A stretch of 64,000 bases of DNA from an uncultured Clostridium sp. (GCA_900555615.1 USMB01000002.1:50672-114671), one strand, 5' to 3'; positions 28,913 through 43,900 are shown, numbered from the stretch's first letter. Program-made: numbers and translations. Notes: generated by a model not told the origin, from the letters alone.

Positions 28913-31900
28913 ATGTTAAAAAAGAGAAAAAATGTAAGAAAAATAATAGTATTATTAATGAGTATAATTTCAATAATAAGTCTTGGTATAAATTTAAATA
29001 AAGTAACAAAAGAAAAATATAATCCAGCATTAAATTTATATAATGCTAGTGAAACGATAAATATAGACAAAGGTGAAATAGATCCAATATATAGACCAAA
29101 GTGGGAAAAAGTATCAAGTTCTTTTAGTGCAGCCAATAAAACACTAACTGTTATAGTAAAAGGTTCTGCATATGAAAATAAAACAATAGATGCAAATACG
29201 CAAATAAAGTATGCAAGTGATGTAATAAGTACTTTAAGTGCATCAAATGTAAAAGTATTTATAGATGGAGTAGAGGTAACAAGTACAACAAATCCAACAG
29301 TAAAAATAACAGATACTAAAACATCAACAAATACAACATCAGGAAAAAAAGAAGTAACACATACAATTCAGTTATCAAACCTAGAAGAAGCAGTAAGACA
29401 AGCAGGAAAAAACTATAAAGAATGGAGTGGAAATATTGCATTAAAAATAACAGGAAGAGGTCAAGATGAAAGTACATATTCATCAAATGTATTAACAGAT
29501 GCTGATGGAAATCACAGCATGATGGAAATCCAAGAAGATGGAGCATGGGTAAATATAGAATTAAAAGATACAAAAACAGACCATAATACAGATAATGTAA
29601 TGTTTGCGGATTATATAAAACCAGAATTCACATATGTATATGCAGCAAAAGATATAGACCATACAAACAAAACATTAACAATAGATTTTTCTATAACAGA
29701 TAAATATTTTGATAGCACAAAATTGATAACAGATACAAATGGAACATTAACAGCAAATCAATCAGTAGTTAATCAAATTACAGTTGCTATGAAAGATGAT
29801 GCTACAACAGCAGTAAATACTAAAGTAACAAAGAAAATAACCAATATTCAATATATAACAGAAAAAAGAGATAATGAGAATGTAAGAATTGGAGCAAAAT
29901 TTACTTTAGTAATTGGAAATTTACAACAAGAAACATCAAGTGGAAATTATAGAGATTACAGTGGCCCAATGAGTATAACATTTCCAAAAGAAATTGCATC
30001 AGATAAATCTGGAAATCAAAATGATGCAAAGACAATTACAATAGGTATAGGAGAACCAAGTAATTCTGGAAGTCAACAAATAGTCGATGTTGTAGACCCA
30101 GTATGGAGAGTTGAAAATTTACAAAAAACAGTAAATAGCACAACAGGAAAACTTACAGCAACAATGGACATATATGGAACAGATAAATATTTTAAGCAAA
30201 GTACATTAACAGCTGAACAAATTCAAGTATGGGTAGATGGAGTAAATATTACAGCATCAGGAAGTACAGCTAAAATTTCTAGAACATTGACAAAAGTAGA
30301 AGATTTAACAGAACAAAGAGATGGAAAAACAGTAACATATGGAATTCATTATAAATATACAATAACGGACTTGGAAGAAACTGATGCATTATTTAATGCA
30401 GAAAGAGCAAAATATGCAGCTAACACAAGTACTGGTAGAGTATATAGAGAATATTCAGGAGATATGAGTATTGTAATACCAGCTAATACAATGGTCGACA
30501 ATTATACAAATACAAATAAAGCTTTAACTTATTCTTTAGGACATATAGATTCAATAAAACCAGAAATTATCAAGATATCTTCAACAAGAGATGCAACAAA
30601 CAAAAAAGAAACGTTTGTATTTGATGTAGTAGATAAATATATTGCAAGTTCAGCATTAGGAACAACAGTAACAGAAGCAAATAATAACAAATCTAAAGTA
30701 CATGTATTTGTTGATGGAGAGGCAGCAGATAGTGTAACAAAGAATTATACAAGAGTAACTCCGTTATCAGCTAAGATTAATGGAACAAGCAAAGTTGTAG
30801 GATATAGATATACATTAGAATTAACAGGATTTGAAAAAGCAAGAACAGCAATTAACTTTAATAGAGAATATTCTGATTGGAGTGGTAATGTAACATTAGA
30901 GATTGATGCAGGGGTTGCAAAAGATACTGCAAATAATTTTAGTGTAAAAACAGTATTTACAGGAGATTTTGTAGATTTTATAAAACCAAATGCAACATAT
31001 CAATATGCAACAGCTGATATAGATCATACAGATAAAACATTTACAATGGTGTTTGATGTAACAGATAAATTCTACAGTTCAGGAACATTAGCAATAGGAG
31101 ATTTAACAATTAAGATAGATGGAAAAGATGTAGATTGGAACAAAGTAAGCAAAAGCTTAACTGTTGCAGATAGACAAAATACTGTAAAAATCACAGAAAA
31201 CGGAGTAGTAAAAAGTGTAACAAAAACAATTGGTAAACGTTATACATTGAAATTATCTAATTTGGAGCAAATCCAAACAAGAGATACATCTGGAAATTAC
31301 ATTTCTTACAGTGGTGTAGTTACAGTAGCAATACCAGGAAGTAAGTTTAGTGATACAGGTGTTGATGGACAAAATACATCTCCAAATAGAAATGATGGAA
31401 CTACAATAACTTCTGGTATAAATATTCCAGGTGGAAGCGGAACAGGACAAGTAGTCGATGTAGTAGATCCATTAGTAGAAAGATTAAATTCATCAGCTAA
31501 TGCAGTAAATAAAACTGCTACAGTAAAATTCAACATAACAGATAAATATTATGATGCAACAAAGGCTGCATTAACACAAAATGATATGAAAGTTCTAGTA
31601 AATGGAACAGAAGTTACAGGAAAAATAACAGGATTTTCTACTAAGGCATTAACAGAATCAAAAACAACAAATGGTACAACTTCACAAGTACAATACGGAG
31701 TTGAGTATACAGTAACAATATCAAACTTTGATACTTCTGCAAATCAAGTATTACTTAGAATACCACAAGGTAAAGTAATAGACCAATATGGAAACAGTAA
31801 TAAGCAAACAGATTTGATTTTATACAATGTATTAAAATCAGCAGCATCAGAAGCAGATACAACAAGCGTATTTTTAGGAGGAAAAATCCAAAGACAGAAC

Positions 31901-34900
31901 ATTGAAAATATAACATTTGAAAAAATAATATCAAGTGCAGTGTATAATCATACAACTAAGGAAATCACAGATACAACAAGAGCATGGGATGTATCAGCAC
32001 AAGGTGACCAATCTATAGTTGCTTGGTATGTGGACAGTGAAAAAAATGCAAATGGAATGTATAAAATTCATATAGCAAATAATAATGTTACAACAATAGC
32101 AGCAGATTCAAAAACAACAGATGTAAGTAATAGCATAATATATGCAAACCAAAACTCCACACAATTATTCTCATATATAGGTTATGCAACAGGATGTACA
32201 GCAACAACAACAATTACTAATTTGAGTTTATTAAATACAACTAGTGTAACAAATATGTATAGAATGTTTAGAGGAACTGGATATACCGCAATGACAAAAC
32301 TAGATTTAGGAGCTTTTGATACAAGCAATGTAACAAATATGTCAGCAATGTTTGAGACAACTGGATATACCGCAATGCAAACATTAAATTTAGGAACAAG
32401 CTTTAAGACAAATAAGGTTACAAATATGGCATATATGTTCAATGCTTGTGGTGAAACTGCATTGAAAAGCTTAGATTTAGGCACAAACTTTAATTCAAGT
32501 GAAGTAACAAATATGTATAGGATGTTTAGAAGATGTGGATATTCTGCAATGACAAGTATTAATTTAAGAAATATGAATACAAGTAAAGTAACAAACATGA
32601 GTGGAATGTTTTATGAAACAGGTAGAACTAAATTAACGACCTTAGACCTTGGAACAAATTTTAATACAAGTAAAGTAACAAACATGAGTGGAATGTTTAA
32701 TTGGATGGGGGCATTAACTACTTTAAATTTAAGAGATAAATTTGATACAAGTAATGTAACAGATATGAAGAGTATGTTCTGGGGAACAGGATATAGCAAT
32801 ATGACAAGTTTCAGCTTAGGTGATAAATTTAATACAGGTAAAGTAACAGATATGAGTGGAATGTTTTATGATTTTGCACATAATATTTCAAAACTAGATT
32901 TAGGAGATAATTTCTATACAACAAGTGCAACAAATATGACTAATATGTTCTATCAAGCAGGACAAACTGCAATGACAGTGTTAGATTTAGGACCAGCATT
33001 TACAAGAATTGCAGATACTCGTACAAATATGTTCTATAACACAGGAAAATCTGGAAATGTAGTTTATGCATCAGAACAAATTTACTTAGATAAAAATAAC
33101 TTCAAACTAAACACAAGTGTAACAACATCAGCAATAAATTATACAAGAGGAACAATAAATCCAAGATATAGAACAGAATGGATAAAACAATCATCACAAA
33201 TAACAATAGATAGTGCAAATCCAAAAAATAGTAAAATAACAATAACACTAAGAGGTAGAACAAATGCCGAAGCAGGAAAAGAGTTTACAAGTAATGTAAC
33301 AAGCTCGTTAACACAAAGTCAAATAAATGACCAAATAAAAGTATTTATAGATGGCAAAGAGGCAACAACAATAACCAAAACAATAGGAAATGCAACAGCA
33401 GATACTAATGCTACAACAGGAGCAAGTGATGTAGTTCAAGTATTAACAATAACAAATTTCCAAGAAGCTGCAAGACAAAGTGGAAAAAGCTACAAAGAGT
33501 GGAGTGGTAATATTTCATTAAAGATAGCTAAAAAGACATTAACAGATACTAAATATTCAAACCAAAACTTAAGTGCAATAGACACAACAGGAACAATGAC
33601 AGACATAGTTTTAGCTGGAACAGGAACTGAAAAACAAAATGATACAACAAGTACTTCTACAATGTTTACTGACTTTGTAAAGCCAGAGTTTAATTATTTA
33701 TCATCAGAAACTACAATAAATCATGATACAAAAACAGTTACAATATTGTTCAGTGTAAGAGATAAATATTTTAGCAATTCAGGATTAACAGCAGATACAA
33801 CAGCATCTAAAATTTCAGTAACAGTTGCTGATGAAGAGATAAATAGTAAGATAACTAAGAAACTAGAAGTTGTTGAAGAAGAAAAAGATACAGTAAATGG
33901 AAAGAACAAAAAAGTTGGAGAAAAATATAGATTAACAATAACAGGACTAGACCATAAAGATGGAACTCATTACAGTGGAATAATGCAATTAGGATTTGCA
34001 AAAGACTTAGTAGCAGACTTTTCTGGAAACAAAAATGATTCACAAACAATAACAATAGGAGTAGACACACCAAATGGAACAGGCTCTGGAACAATAGTTG
34101 ATGTTGTAAGTCCGGTATGGTCAATAGCTAGCACAAATGCTATAACTGGAGTTATAAAATTAAGAGTAACAGATAAATATTTGGTAAAAGCAGATAGTAT
34201 ATTTGCATTAACTAAAGATAGTATTAAAGTAATAGTAAATGGTGTTGAATCAACAACAATTGAAAAATCGTTATCAGGACCAACAGAGATTACAGCTAAT
34301 CAAGTATATGAATATACTTTAACATTATCAAATATAGAACCAAGTGATGGAGGTTATACAGAATTTACACCAATTGACCCAATAGTAGGAGGAACAGCAA
34401 AATATAGAAATGAAAATGGTGGAGATGTTAAATTAAGAATTGTTGCTGGAACAGTAACAGATAAATATGGAAACAAAACATTACAACAAGATTTAGTAGT
34501 TGGAAGTTTGGATAATACAAAACCAGAAGTATATTATGTTCAAACAACTAGAGATAATACAAATCATAAAGCAACTATAGTATTTAATGTAACAGATAAA
34601 AACTATTATTCATCTAAGATTATAGGAACAGATGAAATGTCAATTTGGATGGATGGAACACAAATTGATTCAAATATAACAAAAACAATTACTAAAAAAG
34701 TAGAGATAAAAACTACAATTGACAATAAAACAAAAGTAGTTGGACATCAATATACATTAGAAATAAATAAACTTAGAGAAACAGACCAAACATTTATAAA
34801 TTCAGCTAGAAGTTATAGAGAATATAGTGGTACTTTACAAGTAAAAATTAATCCAACAGCAGCAAGAGATATTAAAGGTAACACAATAAATCAAAATACA

Positions 34901-37900
34901 GCAACATTATCATCATTTGTTGATACATTAAAACCAGAAGTGGTATATAAATATTCATCATCAGATATAAATAAAGAAAATAAAACATTTTCAATGACTT
35001 TTGATATTGTAGACAAATATTATAATTCAGCAAGCTCAAGTGCAATATCTATAAGTGATTTAGCAATTAGAATTGATGGAAAAGAACCAGATTGGTCAAA
35101 AGTAACAAGAACACTAACTCCAACAGGAGGAGACGATATAACAGCAACAAATATAAGCTATACAGATAATGGAACTATAAAGACAGGAAATAAAGTAGTT
35201 GGAAAACGTTATACGTTAACATTATCTAATCTAGAGCAACTTCAAACTAAAGATATTTCTGGAAATTATATAGAATATAGTGGTGTGGTTTCAGTAGTAA
35301 TTCCACAAAACAAAGTTGCTGATATAGGAACAACAGGAGATAAAACAAATTTAAATAAAAATATTACAACAACAATTACATCTGGTATTAGTCTTCCAGG
35401 AGGTTCTGGAAATGATCAGGTAGTCGATGTTGTAGATCCATTAGTTGAGAAAATAACTTCTTCAGCTAGTGCAGTTAATAAAACAGCATCAGTTAACTTT
35501 AAGATAACTGATAAGTATTTTGCAAAAAGTACATTGACACAAAATAATATAAAAGTTTTAGTTAACGGAACAGAAGTTACAGGAAAAATAACAGGATTTA
35601 CAAGTAAAGAATTAAAAGAAGATAGAACTTCAGGTTCAACAACAACTCAATTTCAATATGGTGTTGAATATACAGTAAATGTTGGTGGATTTGATTCAAA
35701 TGTTAACCAAGTTATAGTTAGAATTCCTCAAGGAGTTGTAACAGATACATCTGCAAATGGTAATAAACAAACAGATTTAGTATTGTATAATGTATTAAAG
35801 AAAACAGATACAGAGTCAGCTATTACAAGTGTATTTTTAGGTGGTAAAATACAAAGACAAAATATTTATAATATAACATTTGAAAAAGTTATTCCAAATT
35901 CAGTATACAATCATGCTACTAAAAAGATTTCAGATACAACAAGAGCATGGGATGTATCAGCACAGGGAGACCAATCTATAGTTGCTTGGTATGTTGATAG
36001 TGAAATAAAGAATAGCACTTATAAAATTCATATAGCAACTAATAGCCAAGTTCCAGGACAAACAACTGTAGGAAATAATGAGATATTTGCAAATGTTAAT
36101 TCATCAAGATTATTCCAAAACATAGGATATTCAACAAATTGTACAGCAACAGAGGTAATTACAAATCTTAATTTATTAGATACAGCTAGTGTAACAGACA
36201 TGAGATGGATGTTCCAGTATACAGGTTATAATGCAATGAAAAAATTAGACTTAAGTAGCCTAGATACAAGAAATGTAACTCTTATGAGTGCAATGTTTTA
36301 TGGAACAGGATATAAGGCAATGGACACCTTAACTTTTGGAACGAACTTTAATACAAGCAAAGTTACAACAATGGAATATATGTTCTATGAAACAGGTTAT
36401 ACAGCAATGCAAACTCTAAATTTAGGAAGTAACTTTAATACAAGTAAAGTAACAAATATGCAATATATGTTTAGAGATTGTGGACATGATGCATTAACTG
36501 CTTTAGACTTAGGAAGTAACTTTGATACAAGCAAAGTAACAAATATGGATAGTATGTTCTATAGAGTTGGTTTTGCAAAACTAGAAACATTAAACTTAGG
36601 CAACAATTTTAATACAATTAAAGTAACAAGTATGGGTGGAATGTTTGCTGGAGTAGGACAAACCTCTCCATTAAAAACATTAGACTTAGGAAAGAATTTT
36701 GATACAAGAAATGTAACAAACATGAGTTATATGTTCCATTGCACAGGAACTTCGGGAATGACAAGTTTAGACTTAGGAGATAAATTCTATACAACAAGTG
36801 CAACAAATATGCAGAACATGTTCTATCAATTAGGAACAAATGCGATGACCTTATTAGATTTAGGACCAGCATTTACAAGAATTGCTGATTCTTATACAGA
36901 TATGTTTACAAATGCAGGAAAATCTGGAGAAATGAAAATTTATGCATCAGAGCAAATTTATTTGGATAAAAATAATTTCAAACTAAATACAAGTGCAACA
37001 GAATCAGCAATAAGTTACACAAGAGGAACAATAAATCCAAAATACAGAACAGAATGGGTAAAAGAAAGCTCATCAATAAGTACAGCTAATAAAAATATAA
37101 CAATTACATTAAGAGGTAGAACAAATTCAGAAGCAGGGGTAGACTTTACAAGTAATGTAACAAGTTTATTAACACAAAATCAAATTAATGATCAAATAAA
37201 AGTATTTGTAGATGGAAAAGAAGCAACAAGTATAACCAAAACAATTGCTACAGCTACAACAGATAAAAATGCTGTAACAGGAGCAAATGATGTAATACAA
37301 GTATTAACATTATCAAATTTTGAAGAAACAGCTAGACAAAGTGGAAAGAGTTACAAAGAATGGAGTGGTAACATTTCATTAAAGATAGCTAAAAAGACTT
37401 TGACAGATGAGACATATTCAAACCAAAACTTAAGTGCAATAGACACAACAGGAACAATGACAGATATAGTTTTAGCAGGAACTGGAACAGAAAATAAAAA
37501 TAATACAACAAGTACATCAACAATGTTCACAGACTATATAAAACCAGAGTTCACATATAGTTTCTCAACAGGAAATATAAATTATATAGATAAAACATTA
37601 ACAGTAGACTTTACTGTAACAGATAAATATTTCGAAAGTACAATATTAAAAACAGATACAACAGCTCAAAATATTACATTAAAACTAAAAGATGATGAAA
37701 CAGCACCAGTAAACAGTAATGTAACAAAAGAATTGAAATATGTTTCAGACGTAATGGATACAGTAAATGGAAAATCTGTAAAAGTTGGAGAAAAATATAA
37801 ATTAGTAGTAAAAGGATTAGAGCAAAAGACATTAAATGGAGATTACAAAAACTACAGTGGTCCAATGAGTATATCATTCCCAGCAGGAACAATAAAAGAT

Positions 37901-40900
37901 ACATCAGGAAACTTAAGTGATGCAAAGACAATCACAATAGGTGTAAATGAACCAGATAATACTGGAACAGATAAAATTGTCGATGTTGTAGATCCAATGT
38001 GGAGAACAGATAATATAAACATAGACTATACAAATAAACAAGTAACAGTAGATTTAATAGGAACCGATAAATATTATGCAAGCAATAGCCTAACAACAGA
38101 TAAAATTAAAGTTTTAGTTGACGGAGAAGAAGCAACAAGCATAAAGAAAACATTAAGTACTGCTAGTACAATTCAATATGGAGTTAAATACACATTAACA
38201 CTTTCAAATTGGGAAGAAAGTACAAAACAATCTGGAAAACAATTCTTTGAATGGAGTGGTACAACAAAGATTGAAATTGCAGCAGATACATTAAAAGATG
38301 AATCAAATAACACAAGTAATAAACAACAATTTACATTAGGGCATGTAGACTTTATAAAACCAAAAATTGAAAGAGTATCATCAACAAAGAATGCAAGCAA
38401 CAAGACAGAAACAATAGTGTTTAATGTAATTGATAAATACTTAGATGTAACAGATTTAGTTACAGAAAGTGATATTTCAGTATATGTAGATAATGAATTA
38501 GCTTCACAAATAAGCAAGAAATTAACAAAAGTATCTGATATATCAGGAACTGTAAATGGAGTATCTAAAGTAGTTGGACATCAATATCAATTAGTATTAA
38601 GTAACTTTGAGCAAAAGAGAACAGCAATTAACTACAACAGAGAATATTCTGATTGGAGTGGCAATGTAAAAATCAAGATTGCTAAAGATGCTGTAAAAGA
38701 TACAAATACACCAACACCTAATAAAAATGATGAAACAGAAATTGCAGGAGAATTTATTGATTTTATAAAACCAAATGCAACATATCAATATTCATCATCA
38801 AATATAGATTATAATGGAAAAACATTTACAATGGTATTTGATATAACAGATAAACACTATAGTTCAGCTACATTAGCATTAAGTGATTTAACTATTAGAA
38901 TAGATGGCGAAGAACCAAATTGGGATGATACAGGAGTTCATGGAGTAATTAAACAACTTACTATTATAGATAGGACTAATACTGTAAATGGCCAAACACA
39001 AACAATTGGTAAACGTTATACCTTAAAACTTTCTCATTTAGAGCAATTAGAAAAATTGGCAGGAAAAGAAACAATGGATTACAGTGGTGTAATTACAGTT
39101 GCAATTCCTAAAGATAAGGTAGCAGATACTTCTGAAAATAAAAATGATGCTTTAACTATTACTTCTGGTATAGAAGTTAAAGGTGAAACAGGAAAAGGAG
39201 AGATAGGACTTCCTGCTAATAATACAGTAATGGCTATAGGAACTAACCCTGGAGGAAGCAGTGCTAGTAGTAGTTTTGCAAATATGAATGTTTATGCATT
39301 AGAAATTTCTAATGAAACAGGAATAATAGGAAAATATGATGCTACAAATAATACTGGAAATGGACATAGTAACTCTACAACAACATGGAAAGACCTAAAT
39401 GGAAGCAATAATGGTACAATTAATGGAGCAATTTGGGGAAATAATTATTTAAAATTTGACGGAGTAAATGATTGGGTAAACCTAGGCCAAATGAGCTTTA
39501 CTAATTATGCAAGTTTAGATATAACAATGTCAATAGATAAAGTTCAAAGTGGTGAGGTTGATCTTGTTTCAAACTTTGAAGATGGCGGTATAGGAATATA
39601 CTTAATGAATGGCGTACCAAGATTTTCTATATATAGTAAAAATTTGAATAAATATATAGAAATTAGTGCAGACACAGCCTTAACAGTTGGTGAAAAAACA
39701 AATATTAAAGGTATATATGATGGAAATAACTTATACTTATATATAAATGGAAATCCAGTAACAGGAACTGTAGTAGACGTTGTAGACCCAATATGGGAAA
39801 GAGTAAGTTCATCAGCAAGTGCCGCAAATCAAACAGCTACAATTACAGTAAGAGGAACAGATAAATATTTTGCAAGCAGTGCTTTAACAGCAGATAAGAT
39901 AAAAATTCTTATAAATGGAAAAGAAGTTTCAACAAATGTTTCAGTAAATGTTGGAACGGCAACACCAGTATATTCAGCAGATGGAACAACAAGAATAGGA
40001 GACCAATATACAATAACACTTAGTGGTTCTGGATTACCTAAAGATACTAACCAAATTAAAGTTCAAATCCAAGAATGTGCATTAACAGATACTTCTGGAA
40101 ATAAGAATAAAGCAACAGATTTGATAGTATTTAATGCATTAGCAAAGACAGATACAGAAACAAGTGCAACAAGTGGATTCTTAGGAAGTGCAAGTAGTGC
40201 TAATACAAAAGTAAAAACAATCCAAAGACAGAACATTGACAATGTAACATTTGTAGATAATATACCTTCAACAGTATATGATAAATCAGCACAAGCATAT
40301 GTTGATGATAAAGCATGGGATGTTTCAGCAATGCAAGATAAGTCAATTTTAGCTTGGTATACAACAAATGCTAATGGAAGTTTAAAAGTTTACATTGGTA
40401 GTGATAATGAAATATTTGGAAATTATAATTCTAGCTATTTATTTAAATATATTGGATATTCAGACAAGTGTACTTCAGCAGAGACGATTACTAATATTAA
40501 TTTATTAAATGTAAGCAGTGTAACAAATATGAGAGGAATGTTCTGGATGACTGGATGGAGAAGCATGAAAAAATTAGAGCTAGGAGCTAATTTTGATACA
40601 AGTAATGTAACAAGTATGTTATGTATGTTTGGAGAAACAGGAAAACAAGCTATGACAACTTTAGACTTAGGAAGCAAGTTCTATACAAGTAAAGTTACTG
40701 ATATGAGCTATATGTTTAGTCAAGCAGGATGGGTTGCAATGACAAGCTTGAATTTAGGTGGAAACTTCAATACAGTTAGTGTAACTAATATGAATAATAT
40801 GTTTAGTAATACTGGACATGAGGTATTGACAACTTTAAATTTGGGCGGAAACTTTAATACAAGTAATGTAACAGACATGGCACATATGTTTGAAGCTACA

Positions 40901-43900
40901 GGATATAAGGCAATGACAGGCTTAGATTTAGGTGAAAAATTTAATACAAGTAGTGTAACAAATATGAATAGTATGTTTGAAGAAACAGGATATACAGCAA
41001 TGACAAGCTTAGATTTAGGTGGCAATTTTAATACAGTTAAGGTAACAAATATGAATGCAATGTTCTATAGAACTGGTCGCACAGCAATGACAACATTAAA
41101 TTTAGGAAGCAATTTTGATACAACAAATGTAACAGATATGAGATCAATGTTTAATGAAACTGGATTCACAGCAATGACAAAATTGGACTTAGGTGATAAG
41201 TTTAATACAAGTAAAGTAACTAATATGTACAGAATGTTCTTTAATACAGGGGCAACTCAAATGACATTATTAGATTTAGGACCAGCATTTACAAAGATAG
41301 CAGATGGAAACATTACTATAGATTCAAATACACTTAAAGCATATTCAGAGATGTTCACATATACTGGAAAAAATAATGCAATAACAATTTATGCATCAGA
41401 ACAAATTTACTTAGACAAAAACAACTTCAAGTTAAACACAGATGCAACAAGTTCTGCAATAAACTACACAAGAGGAACAATAAATCCAAGATATAGAACA
41501 GAATGGATAAATGAAAACTCAAAAATAACAATAGATACAGCAAATCCAAAGAACAGTAAAATAACAATAACATTAAGAGGTAGAACAAATGCAGAAGCAG
41601 GAGTAGACTTCACAAGTAATGTAACAAGTTCATTAACACAAGCAAAACTAAATGATCAAATTCAAATATTTATAGATGGTGAGCAAGTTGATGGACTAAC
41701 TAAAACAATAGGAGATGCAACAGTAGTAAAAAATGCAGTAACAGGAGCAAATGATGTAACACAAGTATTAACATTATCAAACTTTGAAGAATCAGCAAGA
41801 CAAAGTGGAAAGAACTTCAAAGAATGGAGTGGTAATATAATATTAAAGATAGACAAAAAGACATTAAAAGATGACAAATATGGAAACCAAAACTTAAAGG
41901 CAATAGACACAACAGGAACAATGCAAGACATTGTAATACAAGGAACTGGAACAGAAACAAGCAATAATACAACAAGTACAACAACAATGTTTACAGATTA
42001 CATTAAGCCAGAATTTACATATGAATATGCAAATACTCAAATAGACTATGACAAAAAGACTGTAACAGTGGTATTTGATGTAACTGATAAATATTTTAAA
42101 CAATCAACAGTATCTTTAGACAATACAACAATAAAAGTTGATGGAAAAGATGTAGATTGGACAAAAGTAAATAAAACATTAGCAAAAAAGAAAACAAATG
42201 CAGACCAAAAAGTTGGAGAAATCGTTTATAAAACAGATGGAACAATCTGGTACCCAGTAAATGGTAAATTACAACAAATTGGTGAGAGATATGAACTTAT
42301 AGTAAGTGGTTTAGAAACAAAGAATGGTGAAGGTTACAGTGGTACAATGACATTAGCATTTCCAAGTGGAATTGTAACAGACCAATCAAATAATTCAAAC
42401 TCTGCAAAAACTATAACACTTGGTATAGATGACCCAGAAAATCATGGAGACCACAAAGACCCAATAGTAGTCGATGTTGTAAATCCATTATGGAGTTATG
42501 GAACAAGTAGTATAAACAGAGTAAGAAATGGAGCAACAGCAGATACAGTAGACCTAACAATTATCGGAAGTGATAAGTATTATAAAGCAAATACATTAAC
42601 AGAAGATAAGATAAAGGTATATGTAGATGATAAATTACAAGTTTCAATAACTAAAAAGTTAACTCAAATAACAGATACAGCAACATTAAAGAAATTAGCT
42701 ACAAAACAAGGATTAGCAGATATAAATAACTTGAAATTTACAGGATATAAGTTAACTCTAGGAAATTTCGGAACAATAAACGGAGTTACAAAGATTGTAA
42801 TAGATGCTGGAACAATCCAAGACGAAAGTGGAAATAAGAATATAGAAACAACGATAAATGTTGGAAATATAGAATGGATTGAAAATGGAGATAGCAGTAC
42901 AAATCAAAAATATCCAGCATTCAGAAATAGTATTGTAGACTTCATAAAACCAGTAATCAAATACAAATATTCAGCTGTAGAAGGAGCAAGAAATCCTGAT
43001 ATAGATTATGAAGCGAGAACATTAACAGTTAAATTTACGGTAACAGATAAATATTTACGCGAAAGTACAATAATAAAAGCAGATGGAACATTAAATACAG
43101 ATGCAGTAAAGATTAAAGTTGCTGGAACAGATTTAACAACTCAATTACATACAGTAATTACTTCAGCAGATATTACAGATGGAAAAGAATATACATTAGT
43201 AATATCAAACTTTGAATTAGTATATAACACTGGAAAAGGATATGAAGACTATAGTGGTGAGGTACAATTAGTATTTGAAGCAAATAAGATTGATGATACA
43301 TCAGGAAACAAAAATGATGCAACAACAATTACAATTGACACAGATGATGGAGATGATCCAGACCATTCAATAATAGTCGATGTAATTGACCCATTAATAG
43401 AAAAAACAAAAGATAGCTTAAGTGTTAGAAATGCTCAAAATAATATTGTAAGAGACTTAAATACAGAAACAGGTGTAGTATCAGTAGAAATAAGAGCAAC
43501 AGATAAATACTTAAAATCTGGAACACTTGAAAACGTTGCAGAACAAATTAAAGTAATGATGATAAAACCAGGAACAACAGAAAAGGTTGAAGTTCCAACA
43601 ATCAAGAAAACTGTAACAAAATTAAGACAACAAGCAACATTGATTGATTATAAAATTACATTAAGCAACTTTGAAAGAAACGAAGGAATAACAAGTATTG
43701 TAATTCCAAAAGGAGTAATCAAAGATACATCAGAAAATGGAAATAAAGAAACAGAATTATTAGTAGGAAATGCAACATGGGTTGAAGTTGGAGATTCAAA
43801 AGGAGAATATACAGCATTTAGAGATAGTATTATAGATGTAACTAGACCAACATGGAACTATGCAACAAGTAGTATTACAAGAGATAGAGATGGCGAAACA

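Larger units (their letters stand above)
13240..42470 (+). repeat. Super-repeat: one LRR block plus six Ig modules (a-b-c-d-e-f), spanning both giant genes
   Basis: After each LRR block the class II Ig modules follow in a fixed order of recognisable types: a (NPKYRTEW start), b (KPEFTYxYSS), c (VDVVxPxW), d (KPEIxKVSST), e (FIKPxxxYxYAS, ending TITSGI), f (VDPLV/VDPxW, ending in the next LRR entry). Units begin at about 13240 (L1, a-b-f only), 15395 (L2), 19270 (L3, a-b-c-b-c-d-e-f), 23765 (L4), 27410 (L5, Ig set in giant 2), 31805 (L6), 35780 (L7, LamG insertion) and 40120 (L8, order lost after b). The normal unit is about 3.6-4.0 kb. Boundaries are by eye, good to some tens of bases. Confidence 0.8.

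Noticed and set aside
28888..29001. Out-of-frame ATG reading frame (37 codons) overlapping the start of giant gene 2
   Set aside because: The AGGAG is only two bases from this ATG, the product is lysine/asparagine-rich and the giant's own GGAGG lies inside it. A similar eight-codon frame before giant gene 1 (3898) arises from the shared sequence around the start.
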